Shown here: piece by piece, positions 30,600 to 43,944 of the stretch
Numbering within the stretch: position 1 is the first letter of the stretch
Layout: each line of letters begins with the position of its first letter
Assembly (NCBI GenBank): GCA_019914945.1
Contig: CM034107.1
Span: forward strand, 3,224,001-3,288,000
Length of the DNA: 64,000 nucleotides
Reading direction: 5' to 3'
DNA from: Typha latifolia
Lineage: Eukaryota > Streptophyta > Magnoliopsida > Poales > Typhaceae
Position numbers and translations under genes: made by a program
The notes under the pieces: generated by a model
The model's database searches: none
Told to the model about the DNA's origin: nothing
The model's input: only the letters and a program-made list of their open reading frames with translations

Positions 30600-32944
30600 T
30601 CAGGCCTCCTTTTTCTCATGAAAGATGGAGAGAGCATCACTATATATAGCCACAGCATTTGATAACACAGCAAGCACAATCATAAGGACGGATAAGATCT
30701 TGTCACGCTTTGTTGCAATTCCATGAGGATCCCTGAAACAAGGAATAATTTCGATATTAAGTTCTGGAACGTAAACGGATGTTTCTGCAGCAGGTCCCAA
30801 CTCTCAAGATTAGGCTACTATAAGTAGATTGAAGCAAAAATTACTGTCATTCCTGCTGTTGAATCTCAGAACCAAGTCAAATTTCTGCTATAGTTTTAGA
30901 AATACTTAAAATGATATATTTAGAGAATAACAATAAACACAGTAAACAATGAGACCTTACCTAAGGCAAATGGTGGCAGGAAAGATAAAACCAATGCAGA
31001 CAGCTGCAGTTGCACCAGTAAACTGAAAGGCATCCCAAATGCTGGGTATGTAGATAGCAGCCAGATAGATAATAGAGAGGAGCATCACCGTAATGAAGCT
31101 AAACCTCCGGTTGTCAAGAGACAAATGCTTTGCTGACGGAAACATGAGACCGTCCAAGTTAAGCCGAAGAGCAAAGAAGATGATAGGAAATACAAGCATG
31201 ATATGGACAGCGTAGCTCACTCTCACTACATCATTGAAAAGAGAGCTATATGGAATTCCAAGGTTTGAGTCAAAGTTTGCAAGAACATCGTCTAAGGTGG
31301 AGTCACCAAAGAGAAGGAAAGCAAAGAAGCTTGTGGCTATGTAAATACTAGAACAGAGGACTAATGAAGTTTGCACTATTGGTTGAATCTGGGAAGAGTC
31401 TTCAAGCTCATTGCTGATGCTGTGAACTGCAGAATCATCGTAAGAAGTTGCAATACACAAAATCAATAGGTAGGTAATATAGTAGCATCGGAAAAAATAA
31501 AATGAAGCATAAAATTGTCATCAGCAATCTACTTGACCAATTACCTTCATCTTTAAGTACAAGATGGATCATGTGTGTAATATTACAAATTAGAAATTGC
31601 AACCAGAATAACAACTTACCATTGTAATGGCAGATATAGGCAGTGACAAGAACAGGGACTGCAGTAAAGAGAGACCAAACAGATGATAAATCAGTTACTT
31701 GTGGAAACAATCTGGGCATTGTTACATTTCCACTCAGCAATTTGATAATAGCAATTCCCGCAGTAATAACAACAAAAACAATCGCAAGACCAACTGATAA
31801 GGCTGATGTGTATCGCAACGAATCTACAGAGAAAGATCAGATTCATAAGGAATGCTACATTAGAAAGTATAACATGAAAGTTGCAGATGCAACATTCAAA
31901 TAAACCGCAACAAAAAAATTCATTTCCAAAGGTACAGTATGAAGAGATTAGTTGTGACTCACCCACACGCTTAAAGCTTGTTAATGGAGCAAACACAAGA
32001 AGAGTTGTAATAAGAAGAACAAAAGCACGACCAGTCCACCAGTGTGCTCCAAACCATCCTTCTAAGATGCCATAATGATGAACACCACTTGACGATGTTC
32101 CAGAGAGTACATCACCTTGACAGTGTAATAAAATAGCGTCAGCTAGAACAATAGTCATCTGACAGAAATATGCAAAACTAAGCTTGAAATACGTTTGTAT
32201 TTGCCAAACATTGGCTTATCTCAAGACGTTAAGATATATAACACCAAACTAAGCTTTATGATGGCTTTCCGGAAACATGCTAGGAGGTAAGCTGCTACAA
32301 AATATAGTTCGCTATGAAAATGTAGGAATTAATGTGATATTTCAGATAGATACAACAATAGCAACACGATAGTATCCAAAAGCAATACTAGCATTTAAAG
32401 TAGACAAAGCCTTTCTAAGCGTATAAAGATCAAATATTTTTCTACTAATACAATGGTCTGATCAAAAGATCCCGGATTATCAGAACTTACAATACAGGCT
32501 ATCAAATGTAATCTCTAAAGTTCATGGTGGAAATTTAGATAACATACCAATTATAATCATGTACACGATCATCATACCAACATTGTTAACAACAACAGAA
32601 ACTTGCAAGAGGATTTTTCCCATCCTTCCAAACGCATCCCCCATAAGTCCACCATAAGAAGGAGTATTCTCAACACGGCTGAACCTGACTAACATCTCAA
32701 TTGAAGCCTCAGTTAGCAAGGCAACAAAGATGATCATCACTATCCCCGGAATTAGGCCTAACATTTTCATGGTGGCAGGAAGGGCCATGATCCCAGCTCC
32801 AACAATACATGTGGATAGATTAACGACAGCTCCACCAAAGGAAGCTCCATTGAACTCATGAAACGCCTCATCTTCCACTTTTTGGGTGGGCAGAAGGGGA
32901 GCAGTCTCATCTTGAATCTCCTTGTTTCTTCGGCCCCCCTTCAT
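30600..32944 (-). CDS. AVT6: AVT6-type amino acid transporter (AAAP family)
   Basis: Multi-span membrane protein of the amino acid/auxin permease superfamily. AVT6 members export amino acids from the vacuole. Five exons on the minus strand: 32944-32548, 32115-31963, 31823-31620, 31426-30961, 30732-30600, giving 450 residues plus TGA. The N-terminal cytosolic part carries the acidic ETAPLLP motif, followed by the family signature GASFGGAVVNLSTCIVGAGIM with its Gly-rich first membrane segment. Hydrophobic segments then continue through the protein, about ten or eleven in all. The exon junctions restore conserved strings such as FKRVDSLRYTSALSV and ICLRDPHG. The last helix (LSVLMIVLAVLSNAVAIYSDAL) ends close to a charged tail. 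Assignment to AVT6 rather than AVT1 rests on the short N-terminus and the overall pattern; the exact paralogue (A to E) is unresolved. Confidence 0.93.
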
Positions 32945-33990
32945 CTCAGTTGGTGCAAGTATGCCAATTTCGGTACTAAAAATTTCCTACTGCGGGATTG
33001 TCTCAAACAGGTCACAGACCAAACGAATCTGATTCAAACTCTAATAAGTGAATCAAAGTTCCAGTTTTTCCTCTGGAAACCACAGAAATTCCAACAATCT
33101 ACGAAGCGAAAAAAAATGTAATTTTGGTACGGATATTCCACTCCAATATGAAAGCTAAAGTTTTAAAAGATTGGAAAGAACGACTATTTCTATCAATATC
33201 CAAACTTTATCACCAAAACAACATAAAATCAAGAAAAAGCAAACAGTCGTCAAAGCAACCAAAAGAAAAGAAAAGAAAAGAAAACAAGATTCCAACAAAT
33301 ACGGGTTTGTAGCAAATAAGATTAAGTCTACGAAATCGAGCAAAATGGAAACTATATAGCGCCAAAGAATCGAAGGAACACCACACACAAATCCGGAACA
33401 AAATCCAGAAGAAGAGAAAAAGAAAAGGTAGGCAATGAGCCTTCCTCTCCGCCTTACCCCAAAACTATATAGCGCCAAAGAAGTCTTATCGTGCGGTTCA
33501 CGTCTCTTCTCCGATCCCCGTCACCGCTTCGACTCCATGCGGAGAAAGCACACCGTAATTTCGATCGCTTTCAAGCAAAAGGTGGGCCTTTTATTTTTAT
33601 ATATATATTTTTCCAAATAGGAAAACTTTCAGCACAGTTTTGTCTCTGTCGGTGAGTCGAAATCGAGCGGGTCCCCCAGGGTATCTGGGATCGACGGGAT
33701 CGGCAAAAGAAATAGAGATCGTCGTCTCTGCTCCTTTCTCCGGCCGTCTCGAGCGGGGATCTGGGAGGAGAGGTAGTCTAAAAGTCTAACTTGGAAAAAC
33801 CTGGTACATATAAAAAATTTATTATGGAAGTCGAGGGTCGATCGCTCGCTCGCTCGCTGGCTGGCTCCCCTGGAACTAAGTCCCTCCCTCTCTCGGCAGT
33901 CGGCTCTCGACGTGGCGTGTCGCCTTTTGCTGCGCACGTGCTTTTGGGGGATGAAATGACGAGATTGGTCGGTGGTCGGTTTCACGAGGC
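32945..33990. promoter_or_regulatory. 5' leader and promoter region of the AVT6-type gene
   Basis: The region upstream of the start codon is moderately GC-rich around 33480-33950, unlike the AT-rich DNA beyond it, as expected for a leader and proximal promoter. It contains a 21-bp direct duplication (separate entry). Open frames here are low-complexity and unrecognised. A 5' UTR intron is possible but I could not fix its ends. Confidence 0.45.
33349..33482 (-). repeat. 21-bp direct repeat carrying E2F-like and TATA-like motifs
   Basis: Identical 21-bp copies lie at 33349-33369 and 33462-33482, 113 bp apart. Read on the minus strand, each holds TTTGGCGC, which matches the plant E2F consensus TTTSSCGC, directly followed by TATATAG. 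They lie about 405 and 520 bp upstream of the AVT6-type start codon. The regulatory role is inferred. Confidence 0.6.
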
Positions 33991-36900
33991 TCCGACTCTT
34001 TCGCTTTTAATAATGGGTGAGTGGCATTTAAGGAATTCGACAGAGATAGAAGGTCATATACTTCCTTTGTCCTTCCAATGTTGTCCTCGTTTGCGGCGAG
34101 TAGATATGCATGGCCATGAACCCCATGAGTCGTGGTAGTATAATAACAGCGTGACTTCCAGCGTTTGGAATTTGTTGTCATTAAAATAAAAAAGAAAAAG
34201 AAAATGGTGAGTATTTTAATCTACAAAAATAACTTCTAGAAGTTGTATCTTATCATATGATTCAAATGCATTTTACCTTCTATTTTGCTTAAAATTACTT
34301 TACATTTTTTATATAATTTTTTTATATTAAATTAATCTTTATATTTATGATTAAAAATAAAATTATTAGAGTTTCCGTCTCGCACACTAATCATTCGAAT
34401 CAAGTCTAGCTAAGCTCAAAGGTTCTAGCCTAGTATGTGCAATATCGAGCTCATAACATGTTAGGCTTGTCGAAATTATTTCAGCACCACCAAAATATTT
34501 TTATTACTTTTTCATAAGGGAATACTAATATAATAGTTTTTAATAAACTAAATTTTCGATGTGGGACCAAATAATTACGAAAAACAGGTACAGAAGAGGT
34601 TTAGATATGTTTACATTTAGTTTAATCGAGTGCGAATCATAAACAAATCAACTCGCTTAACCCAATTATTAAATGAGCCACATTTGTATTTTATTATCTC
34701 AACTTATTTAACTCGTTTACGATAAGATAACTTTTACAAACTGATTAACCCGTTTATAATATAAAAAAATATATTCATAAATTAATTTATACAACTCAAT
34801 AATCCGTATATAATTTATATAATTTATTTAATAAATAAATTGTGTTCGTGTTTATAACATCATGATCCAACTCGAAACTTGGCTAACCGGATCTAATTGG
34901 CACCCTTATCTACTATCTGGAGAGGTAAAATGATATAGATAAAAATTTAGGAGATAGTTTCATATCAGGCACTGGGATAACTTAAACACCTAACTTTATG
35001 TACGACGATACTGCAATGGACTGCATAAAGATATTCTAATTTATTGCTTGAGTAAACCAAACTGAATCAATCTTTCATACTCTTCCTCTTTCGATATAAC
35101 GAGGGTTCTCTCTACTCTCTAAACGTAGTCATCTTCTCCTCTCTCTCTCTCGCTCTCTATTATTATTTATAAGTGGCGTCTTTGTAGATATTAAAATATT
35201 TTAACTCTCTCAATTACGTGTGGGATACACCATACGCCCCTATTAATTACTTATATGCCTAAACAAAAAATGAATAATTTCACTTAGATTCTGAAGTTTT
35301 TCATATATATTCTCTGAATTTTTTTATTACTCGTATACACCCCTAAACTACTAAGAAATTTGTAATTACTTCCTCCTCGGATAGATAGATTCCGTGCATA
35401 TTAAAGCTGTTATTTAATTGTCGACACATTTTTAAAATAGTTCAAAATTTAGAACAAAAATATCATACTATCACGTACTTTATATAAAATAAAATTAAAA
35501 AAGGAGTATTTACAAATGAGTCAATGTCTAGTGGTTAATCATATTTAAAAAAAATGCTTACAAAAGTACCGATAATTAGGGTATAATATGTATCGCTCCT
35601 GATTTCGCACTAGCTCGTTGTTGTGGATATATTGGAGAGGACTAACTTCTTTGTCTTGATTATAATTAACTTACGAGCTTATAATTTAAAAGATGAAAAA
35701 AAAAGACTTCACAAGAATTAGAAATGGAAATATTCCAACTTTTATCTATACTCCAACTACCCTATGGGCCAGGCTAAGCCATTCACATCCGTGCTCCAGG
35801 TCTCCAACTTAGTATCAAGGCCCTTATTTTAGCAAAAGTATATATCGCTGTAGACATGTATTTGTTGTTCTAATTTTATTTTATTTTGTTTGCAAATAAT
35901 TTGTGTTCTTTATAAAGTTCAGCTTAATTAATAATACCTATCTTTCTATGTATTATACTTTTATCTTTACTTATTTCGATATTTAGTGGTATGTTATAAC
36001 GGACCTATAATATTACTCTGTTGTTTTAGGATTAATTAAATTCTAGACTCTTTGAACTGATGTTTATTTTCACATTGACTCTTTGTTTATTTTTGTGATA
36101 ATTTCATCCCTCAACTATTTATATCTCCTATCACCTAATGGCACTAAATAGAAAAATATTAAATGACCATTTTATCTTTGGCATCATTTTTTTTTTCCTC
36201 TAAAATAAGCATAGAAGAAACTTTGAGAACCTAAAATTGATTACTCGACGGTTTTAAATATAGTTGAGAAAGTCAATGTGTCGTAAAATAATTATCTCAC
36301 TATCTAGCGAATTAACCATATGATGTCAAGTAAGATAGAAAGCTAATGAAGTAAATAATAGCGTGTGTGATACCTAGAAAGTGGACTTTAATAAAGTGAC
36401 TCTTTTCTCTTAAATAAATAAGTTTAAAAAAAAAAAGTGAAGCTGTTTTTGTTAGATAAAAAAAGTCATTTGTTTGATATATTTTCTACCACCAGCATCA
36501 AAGCAAAGATGAAATTATCTACTTCCCACAAAAGAAGATCATGATCACTGTCTAAAATGATGCATCCTTGACAGTAGAGCATTGATCAAGACATATCCCA
36601 GTGGAACCCCAGACACAGGTGGTTGTGCTGGGCCATCAATCTGCCATCACCTAAGAATCCTTTTAAAGTTTCTGTGAGAGATCTAATGAATCTCCAGTGT
36701 TAAAGCTTCAAAGAAGCAAAATTCCAACAGAGAACTCATGTTATGACTATTGTCCAATAGCCTGCACAAGATCACTAGGCTGGAAAATATATTCATCAAA
36801 TTTATCTTCAATTCAATACAGCACTGTCAGAATGCTAAGTACTAGTAATCTTATCATATCAGACACACTCATGACTGCATCATGGATAAGCAGAGCTGAA

Positions 36901-37983
36901 GCAAATGACATGCTGAAACAGCTTTCAGAGCTTGGCAGTTCATCAATGGCATCGAATAAATTCGCATGTGTAGGACCACATGTTTTTTTTTTTTTCCTTT
37001 TTCAGGATGGTCCAGGTGCCAACCACCAGTAGATCTTTGTCGGATGCCAATCTATTGAAGAATGTCATTAAAATCTGTGAGATGTCCAACAGGACATAAG
37101 CCTTATTCCAGTTGTACACGATTTGGCCGAAGGACCACAAGCTAATCATCATCCTAAATCAAATAGCCATACATCATATTCTGCAAATCATATCAAGATA
37201 ATTTTTTCGATTCAGTATTCTTGTGTTCAATTATTGGAGACAAGTATTTTAAAGATCATAGCATACATAAAAGAAAGAAATTTTGACAAAAGTAGTGAAG
37301 AGCATGAATACAATTTCCTTCCAAGTTATACCAACAAATTAAGTGCCATATCATTGGAAATGCCCTATCTGCACCTGAACTGACTTCTTAACAGGTTCTG
37401 ACATGATATCAACATATCACGAACGGACATCAAATTCCTGATAAAGGCAACTTTAAGCAAGGGAGCAGTCTGCCATGAAGTAGAAAGTTAGTAGAGCAGC
37501 TGTTTGAGATTTTTAATCCTAATTTGATCTCAGTCAACCAAGACATTAGCTTTGTAAATGGTACAAAACATACGATTTTGAACTCAGATATTCCTTACCA
37601 AGAGTTATCTGAAATCGTTTTCAGATTTGTGTTTATTAAATTCTGCAAAGCTCCAATCTAAAACTCAACCTAGTGAGAAAGCCCACAGTATCTTGACGTA
37701 CATGACTTTTCTCTCTTACATAATTTCAATAGAGGAGATAATGCTGCAATATTAGACTAATTGTTGAGCAAGATGTCATCTTTTCTGCTGTACAAGAAGA
37801 AAATCTTTAGCATTATCTGATACACGTGTTGAGAAAAATTTCTTGTACTAGCACGAATGAAGGAGCATATGCTTATGTTTTTTTTTGCCTCTTGGCCACT
37901 ATATTTCCAGTGAAAGAGCTTTGCATCTCCTCAAGTAAGATAGGTACATCAATCTACTGCAAATGCACCAAGAAATACTAAGC
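33991..37983. other. AT-rich spacer with repeat remnants
   Basis: No gene recognised in about 4 kb. It holds a probable dispersed-repeat remnant near 34610-34910 (ends in CCGGATCTAATTGGCACCC), arrays with a loose 30-bp period near 35280-35385 and 36038-36130, and a block at 36150-36255 that recurs at 41462-41555. The stretch 36500-37980 is less AT-rich and includes the 3' flank of the bHLH gene. The open frames there (36697-37032, 37123-37383) match nothing I know. Confidence 0.5.
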
Positions 37984-40170
37984 TCAGCAAGGGTGGTAGT
38001 TGGATACAGGATAGCCATCACGTGGTTTACTGTTTGTTTCCCGGGGACAGTAAGAGGAATTGGTACCACAATTCATTTGCATGACATTTTGGAGCTCACT
38101 ACCCCATGCATTGCATATCTGTAGATATTAAACGGAGGTTAATAACGGAGGAAAGAAAAATGAATCTCGGAACAGTTGATGAACAAGAACCATTAAGATA
38201 CCAAACTGGATAATGTCTTCATGATGGCTATACTTCACTACTGGAAATAACTTAAGTAAATTAGGCATTTTCATAGCAAGCAAGAGTGGTAGTTGGTCTC
38301 AGACAAAAATAATCTAGTGGTAGTTCTGAGTGGGGGAAACAGAGATTAGCTTTTGCATTTAAGATCTTCTTATCAAACAAAATTTATAGTACATTTGGTA
38401 GGTATACCTGAATATTAGCCTCTTTGTATGCATTGATAGCAGCAAATTGAGTATTAGCCACATGCCTACATGCATCTGCTGGGTTTACCATGCCTATTAT
38501 TCCAGCGGAAACAAGGAGTTGTTGACTTGGATGCAACTGAGGATAAATCATGTCCGGAGAGAAACCAACTATAGATGAGGAGCCCACATAGGACTGCAAA
38601 AGCTGCTCAAAAGCAAAATGGTATATAAACTGTACTGCTGATCAGAAGTAATTCAATTAACCCCAGTGAACCTGATTTGAGATGTTTGTAGAAAATATTA
38701 TGTCTTATTATTGATCCCAAAATTTTGGAATGACAAACATGTGTTGTTAAAGTACATACATCTTTAGATAGAATCCCTTCAATGTTGAAGTCTTGTTGTG
38801 GATTCACAGCAGCAAGCTTCATTGACAGAAACTGATAGGGAGGAGAGAAAGTATATGAGCTACTCCTGTAATCCGACATATAACTATATGATTTGGGATA
38901 AGATATATTGCATGGTGCATACCTCAATCTGCCGTTGGAGTGATTGAACATAGTTTATGATTTCATCCAGCATAAGTGCCTTTCCTGTGACCTACATTCA
39001 CAATAACATTCTTACACAAGAAAATAGATATTAAATTGATGCGAAAACATCACTAGATCTGCATTACTTTACTGCATCCCGGCACAAGATCTTGAAGATA
39101 CTTCATTCTTTCGTTTATCTTTTCCCTTCGTACCTGAAAGGTAATTTAATCCAGTTGATTCCAAAAAGCATATATCTTAAGAACATGATGTATATACAGA
39201 AATTATTCATTGACTTCTTACTCTTTCTGCAAGACTGTGGCTATTAGTTGCCTGTCCACGGCGAGCTCTCACATGAATAAAGTCTTCGTTGGTTTCTTCT
39301 GAGCTATCCTTGGCACGCTTACTGCTATTAGTCTTCGAGTTGTTATGCTCTACCTTCTGTTTAGTCTCAGAATTTTCCTTTCTAGTTTCTATTGGTAAAC
39401 TTTGGACTCCTTGTGCATGGCTGAGTTTTGCATTCTATATCACAACAACAGATCAAATGCTTGTCTTAACTGTGGCAATTAAGTACCCTGGAAAAAAAAA
39501 GAATACTGTTAAAATTTACCTGATTTGTCCTCTTCCTCTTCTTTGCACAAGGATCATTGGTAGAAGAGTTCCCAGCTGCAACAGCCATATTATGAATCTC
39601 CTCTTGTTCACCTTCAGTTTCATAGTGTCCTTTCTCTCTTTGTTTCTCCAATGGGTTTTCACTGTTGGATCTACTGTCAACAGATACAGAGGCAACCTCA
39701 GCCTCAGGGAGTTCAGACACATTTATTTCACTCTTGTGAGCATTAGGAGAAGGGCATGGCAATTCAAATGGACTGGAAAGACTATCACCGTTGGCGCATG
39801 AAAACCTCAAAGCTTGCTCAGCGAAAGTAGGAAGACTACCCGGAAATGAGGCTGGTAAGAAGAGTCTTCTGGGACTTACAGCTACTGGTTTTCCGACAGG
39901 CATATTGACGGTTGTGCTTGTATTGGATTGAATGGCATTTTCGCAGAAACTCAAGAGTAGGGAATTGGAGGATTGGTTACAGAGGCTAGCACTGGAAGGT
40001 TCCACCATGGAAGCTGGATGGCCCACAGTAATGGAAGGGATGGCAGGAACCATACCCATCAAGCATGTCCCAAATTGCCATTCAGCAGAATTATTGGAAC
40101 TCTCTTGGCTCAACTGATCCTCACTCCTCTTCTCCATTAATCCAAATTTAACATTTTTCCTAGCATCCAT
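37984..40170 (-). CDS. bHLH transcription factor, subfamily XII (bHLH62/bHLH49/CIB-like)
   Basis: DNA-binding protein of the group that includes CIB, BEE, HBI1 and bHLH62/78, acting in light, brassinosteroid and growth control. Seven exons on the minus strand: 40170-39520, 39434-39222, 39133-39068, 38991-38923, 38831-38760, 38602-38408, 38118-37984, joining to 466 residues plus TGA. The bHLH domain is at about residues 273-340. The basic region reads [17 protein letters not shown], with His, Glu and Arg at positions 5, 9 and 13, the pattern expected for G-box (CACGTG) binding. Helix 1, loop and helix 2 follow through exons 3 to 5 ([38 protein letters not shown]). A KKRKR nuclear-localisation-like stretch precedes the domain. 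The three very short domain exons (66, 69 and 72 nt) fit this family. The start is the first ATG after an in-frame TAA. The exact orthologue is uncertain. Confidence 0.93.
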
Positions 40171-41160
40171 CTTTTTTGCTCGATTCCCAATATCATTCAG
40201 GTGATTGAACAGAGGAGCTAATAATGAAACAAATAGGATGGATAAAAAATGTTCAACAAGTTAGCACCTGAATAGCTTACTTGAATCAAGCAGCCTCTTA
40301 AATAGCAGAAGCTAACTCATCAGGGCCAAATATCTTCTGAGGGAAATGAAAAGCTGAGCCAATCTATGAAGAATAAATCCAAGAAGCCATGAAACTGGAG
40401 CAGTCCTGAAAAGGGGAGGAGGAGCACAGAATCAAATCTATGATCCAGTTCTCAAAATGGTCCAATCTTGGAAGAGAATCCTCAAAAGGCACAAAATCCA
40501 GTTCACATCAGAAACCATTGGTTGCAGATATGAACAGCTTTATTAACCACCATTATCAAAATTAAAAGTTAAAAAGAACAGTAAACGGATACTATCCATG
40601 CCCTACAATTAGCAATGCTTGGAATAAATGAATGCCAAAAATTTGAGCAACCCCAGGAGGCTAAAAACCAAAAAAGCCCACGACTTGCTGCGGGGAAGAC
40701 CTCAAAGAACACGAAAACAGAACAGCGAGTAAGGGTGAAAAGACGAGGCGATGAGAGAATCCCCATTCGTCTCAGAAACAGGAGAAGAAACAAGAATGCA
40801 TTGGTTTCAGAGAGCACGGAAAGATCCAGCCAAAACCCACGCAAAGACAACGCTAGCTCGAATTCACAACCTCCCAACCAAATGAACTTAGTGCAGAGTG
40901 AGAGATGTGGGAAAACGAAAGATACCCACTTGAGATTCCTCCCCACCATTTAAGATTCTCTGCCTCCCATTGAAGCCTTTAGCCCCTTGGAGGAACGGAA
41001 AGATGTGGACTTTTTCCCTATTTTGGGCTTTGAGACCCTCCTCCTCTTGCAGGACTAGCATGTCATCTTTATAGCTCGCAGAGATAGAGATGGATGAAGA
41101 AGAATGGTACAACAAGAGGTAGAGAGAATTTAGAGCTTTGTGCTGCATTTATATCTCGCT
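40171..41160 (-). promoter_or_regulatory. Probable 5' leader of the bHLH gene with a 5' UTR intron
   Basis: A plausible leader exon ends at 40926 (donor GTATCT). A good acceptor (TTCAG, next base 40267) lies 98 nt before the start codon. In the spliced leader an upstream ORF starting at 41148 or 41070 would end at TAG 40218-40220, before the main ATG. This splice is inferred from site quality only. Confidence 0.4.
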
Positions 41161-41990
41161 TTGTACACGAACGAGATAGGAAAACTAAAATGGAAGGAAG
41201 GATGATTAACGACCACACAAAAATATATACAATTTGAAAGAAAATTGAAACGTAAATCTCCCACTTTCTTTCGTCCTAATTTAAAAATACCATAAAATTA
41301 CTAACCTTTTCATATTTTTAGATTATTACTTCTCCCGATAACTACTGTGATTGCAACCTGGACAATCTACTTTATTGATCATAGTCTCTCTCTCTCTCTC
41401 TCTCTCTCCAAAGCAAGTACAACCAATTTGCAAGTATAATTGATCACTAATATAGATGAAAAAGATTAAATGACCATTTTATTTTTAACATTTCGTTCTC
41501 TCTTTTCTGTAAATAAGCGCAGAGAGTCTAAAACTGATCACCTGATAGACGAAAAAAAAATTAACAATCAAGGAAAGGATATTTGAAGGATTTTATTACA
41601 TATTTAATGCATCATTGCATCAATCATCCAAGGGGTTTGGCGTAGGCTAAATTTGGGTTCCGTGTCTCCGTAGCTTTGGTACATAGCTAGACAACAAGAA
41701 GGCAGAACCGAATATTACATAGATATGATAAAAAGCTGATCCATATGGCATAGCATGTGAATTTGCTCTCATGATAAATTGAAAATGTTAACATATTTTA
41801 CTTATAAAAACTATGATCTTATTTTCAATCCAATAACTTTTTGGAACATCGTATCAATATAATAACATGCTGACAACTAATGGGTCTTCCTCATGTCACC
41901 ACGTTTCCTATTATTTATACATATTTGAAGAACATCTTTTGGAGTAATCTATTTTTTTTTTTAAAAGAATACATGAAAAGAGAAAGAGAT

Positions 41991-42021
<31 letters not shown>

Positions 42022-43944
42022 CCATGGCAAATAAGTCATTTCAAGGAGGCATTTCGCAATAACAAGGTAAACATATTATTTTATGATAATTTTCATGTGT
42101 ACTAAAAAAATTATTAGGTATTCATTAGTGTAATATGTTATGATCATTTTTATATCATTGCAGAATTATATACTTTCATAGTGTCAGAAAGGGTCTTTCT
42201 TTTAACTTTATATGTGGGGTCCCTAGTCCAACTAATAATCAAAAGAAGAATAAAAAAACACCGTCATTACTTACCGTCTCTAATGAACTATTCTAATGCA
42301 TGCCCTCATCAAACTTTCTCTTGGAAAGACTATTCCTTCCTTATGAGGGGGGTTGAAAGCCTTATACCATCTTTAATCACATTTTCCACTCTATTCACAT
42401 TCCAAGTGACCTTCTCTGTACGTCAAATAGCATCTTTCAGTAGCTTTCATATACTATGTTTTAACCAAGCAAACCATTAACTAGTAGATAGACTTAAGGG
42501 TGATAGTATTCCTTTGGAGACCAAGGTGCATGTGGAACAATTGATTTGGTAAATGCCCAATGCATTGCACCCATCTCAATTTTCTAGGGATTTGCACTGC
42601 CTCATTAAACCAAGTACCAAAAGAGTTCTTTTTCTTTTCTTTCTTGTGGTACTAAAGAATAGGAAATGGCACTTCTATCATGGAACAAATCCTCTTGGAT
42701 GTTAAGATGCAGATAAATAAATACTTCAATGACTCTTTCCCTTCAGATATTTAACCATAAGTTTTCAGTATCATGATGTGACCACTATGGCATCCTTATC
42801 ATGGGGTGTCATGTCTCTCCACCTATCACATTTATGAGATTGTTATCCTCATCATTTGATGTCATCTCTGAACTTTTGGAACAGTTATTCCTAGATCTTG
42901 ACATCTTGGGAATAGGATCCATCATCTCTCATTTATTCTAGTTTAACTATCCTTACAGTTGATCCTTTCCTACAAACAGTGGAACTCTGGTTTGTGCTAC
43001 TTAGCATAGTAGTAAGTACATTTTTTTAAGGAGTGAGAATTTAATGGTGTACTAATTAAACTAATGTCACTTGAGTTCGGAGAACGCCCATAAATATATG
43101 AGACCTCCAACTAACTCAGCACACTATCCAATTGGCATAGTGGGAAGCAAACTGTTGATCCATGTGGTGCTTCATTTGAAGGGCCTGCTTACATCATTCG
43201 AGAGTTGAAATAGAAAAGAAAAAAGAAAATTAGTAAATGGCGACATGCCTTGACTGTATAATATTTAGAGTGAAAAACTACTGCAGTTTTACCATCTGTG
43301 CTTATGAATATGGTTTGAAAAGATCACCTCTCTATTCTGTTTGTTAGATTCATGTCGTCGTCGATGGCAGAGTGATACACAGCTACCACCACTGTATTCT
43401 TAATTGACAGCAAAACTAAAAGATGATCTCCTTTCAGGTTGACAACACATGATAAAGAAGCTCAAAAACTATGAAAAAGAATATGTGAGTTTATAAGAAA
43501 GATAATGCATTGATGAAATCAATGATCTCAGAAAGAATAGCAATCATTATGTATTAAACAGATGATAGGGTGTTAAAAGTTCAAGATGCTCTTATAATCT
43601 CAATTATGGCAATACATGAAAGCACTGGAAAAAGGATAGAGTACTTACACAAGGGATGAAGATAATTACTATCTACCATTTGCCACAATCCAAAACTGTA
43701 TATACTCAAGATGCTAGCAGTAAGCATTCTCTATTCACTGATGGCAAAAGAAGGCCTTACAAGATAAATTAGTCTGGAAAGTTCTACTATCTAACAAAAA
43801 AATGATTATTCTGATACAATGCAATCACAAGAATCAACACAGCAGCACCTTCTTCCATACTTGAATCCCATAAAGCAACGTATTTGAACCTCGTCAAGCC
43901 AAGAGTAGATTGTTCAACTTAAATCTCTCGCATCAGGGTGTGCA
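41161..43944. other. Spacer upstream of the bHLH gene, reaching the Trs33 3' flank
   Basis: AT-rich DNA with a (CT)n run at 41385-41409 and a GA-rich run at 41984-42019. The block 41462-41555 resembles 36150-36255. The open frame 42181-42480 is unrecognised. No gene or RNA is supported. Confidence 0.5.
41385..41409. repeat. (CT)n microsatellite
   Basis: About 12 CT units, some 1.2 kb upstream of the bHLH start codon. Confidence 0.9.

Noticed and set aside
33629..34181. Open frames on both strands near the AVT6 promoter
   Set aside because: Low-complexity Ser/Arg-rich readings of GC-rich leader DNA on both strands; no conserved motif.
36697..37383. Two plus-strand open frames in the spacer downstream of the bHLH gene
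   Set aside because: No family resemblance, ordinary for random AT-rich DNA, no splice logic linking them.
43120..43200. Possible tRNA-like or palindromic segment
   Set aside because: No cloverleaf arms or A/B box pair could be assembled.
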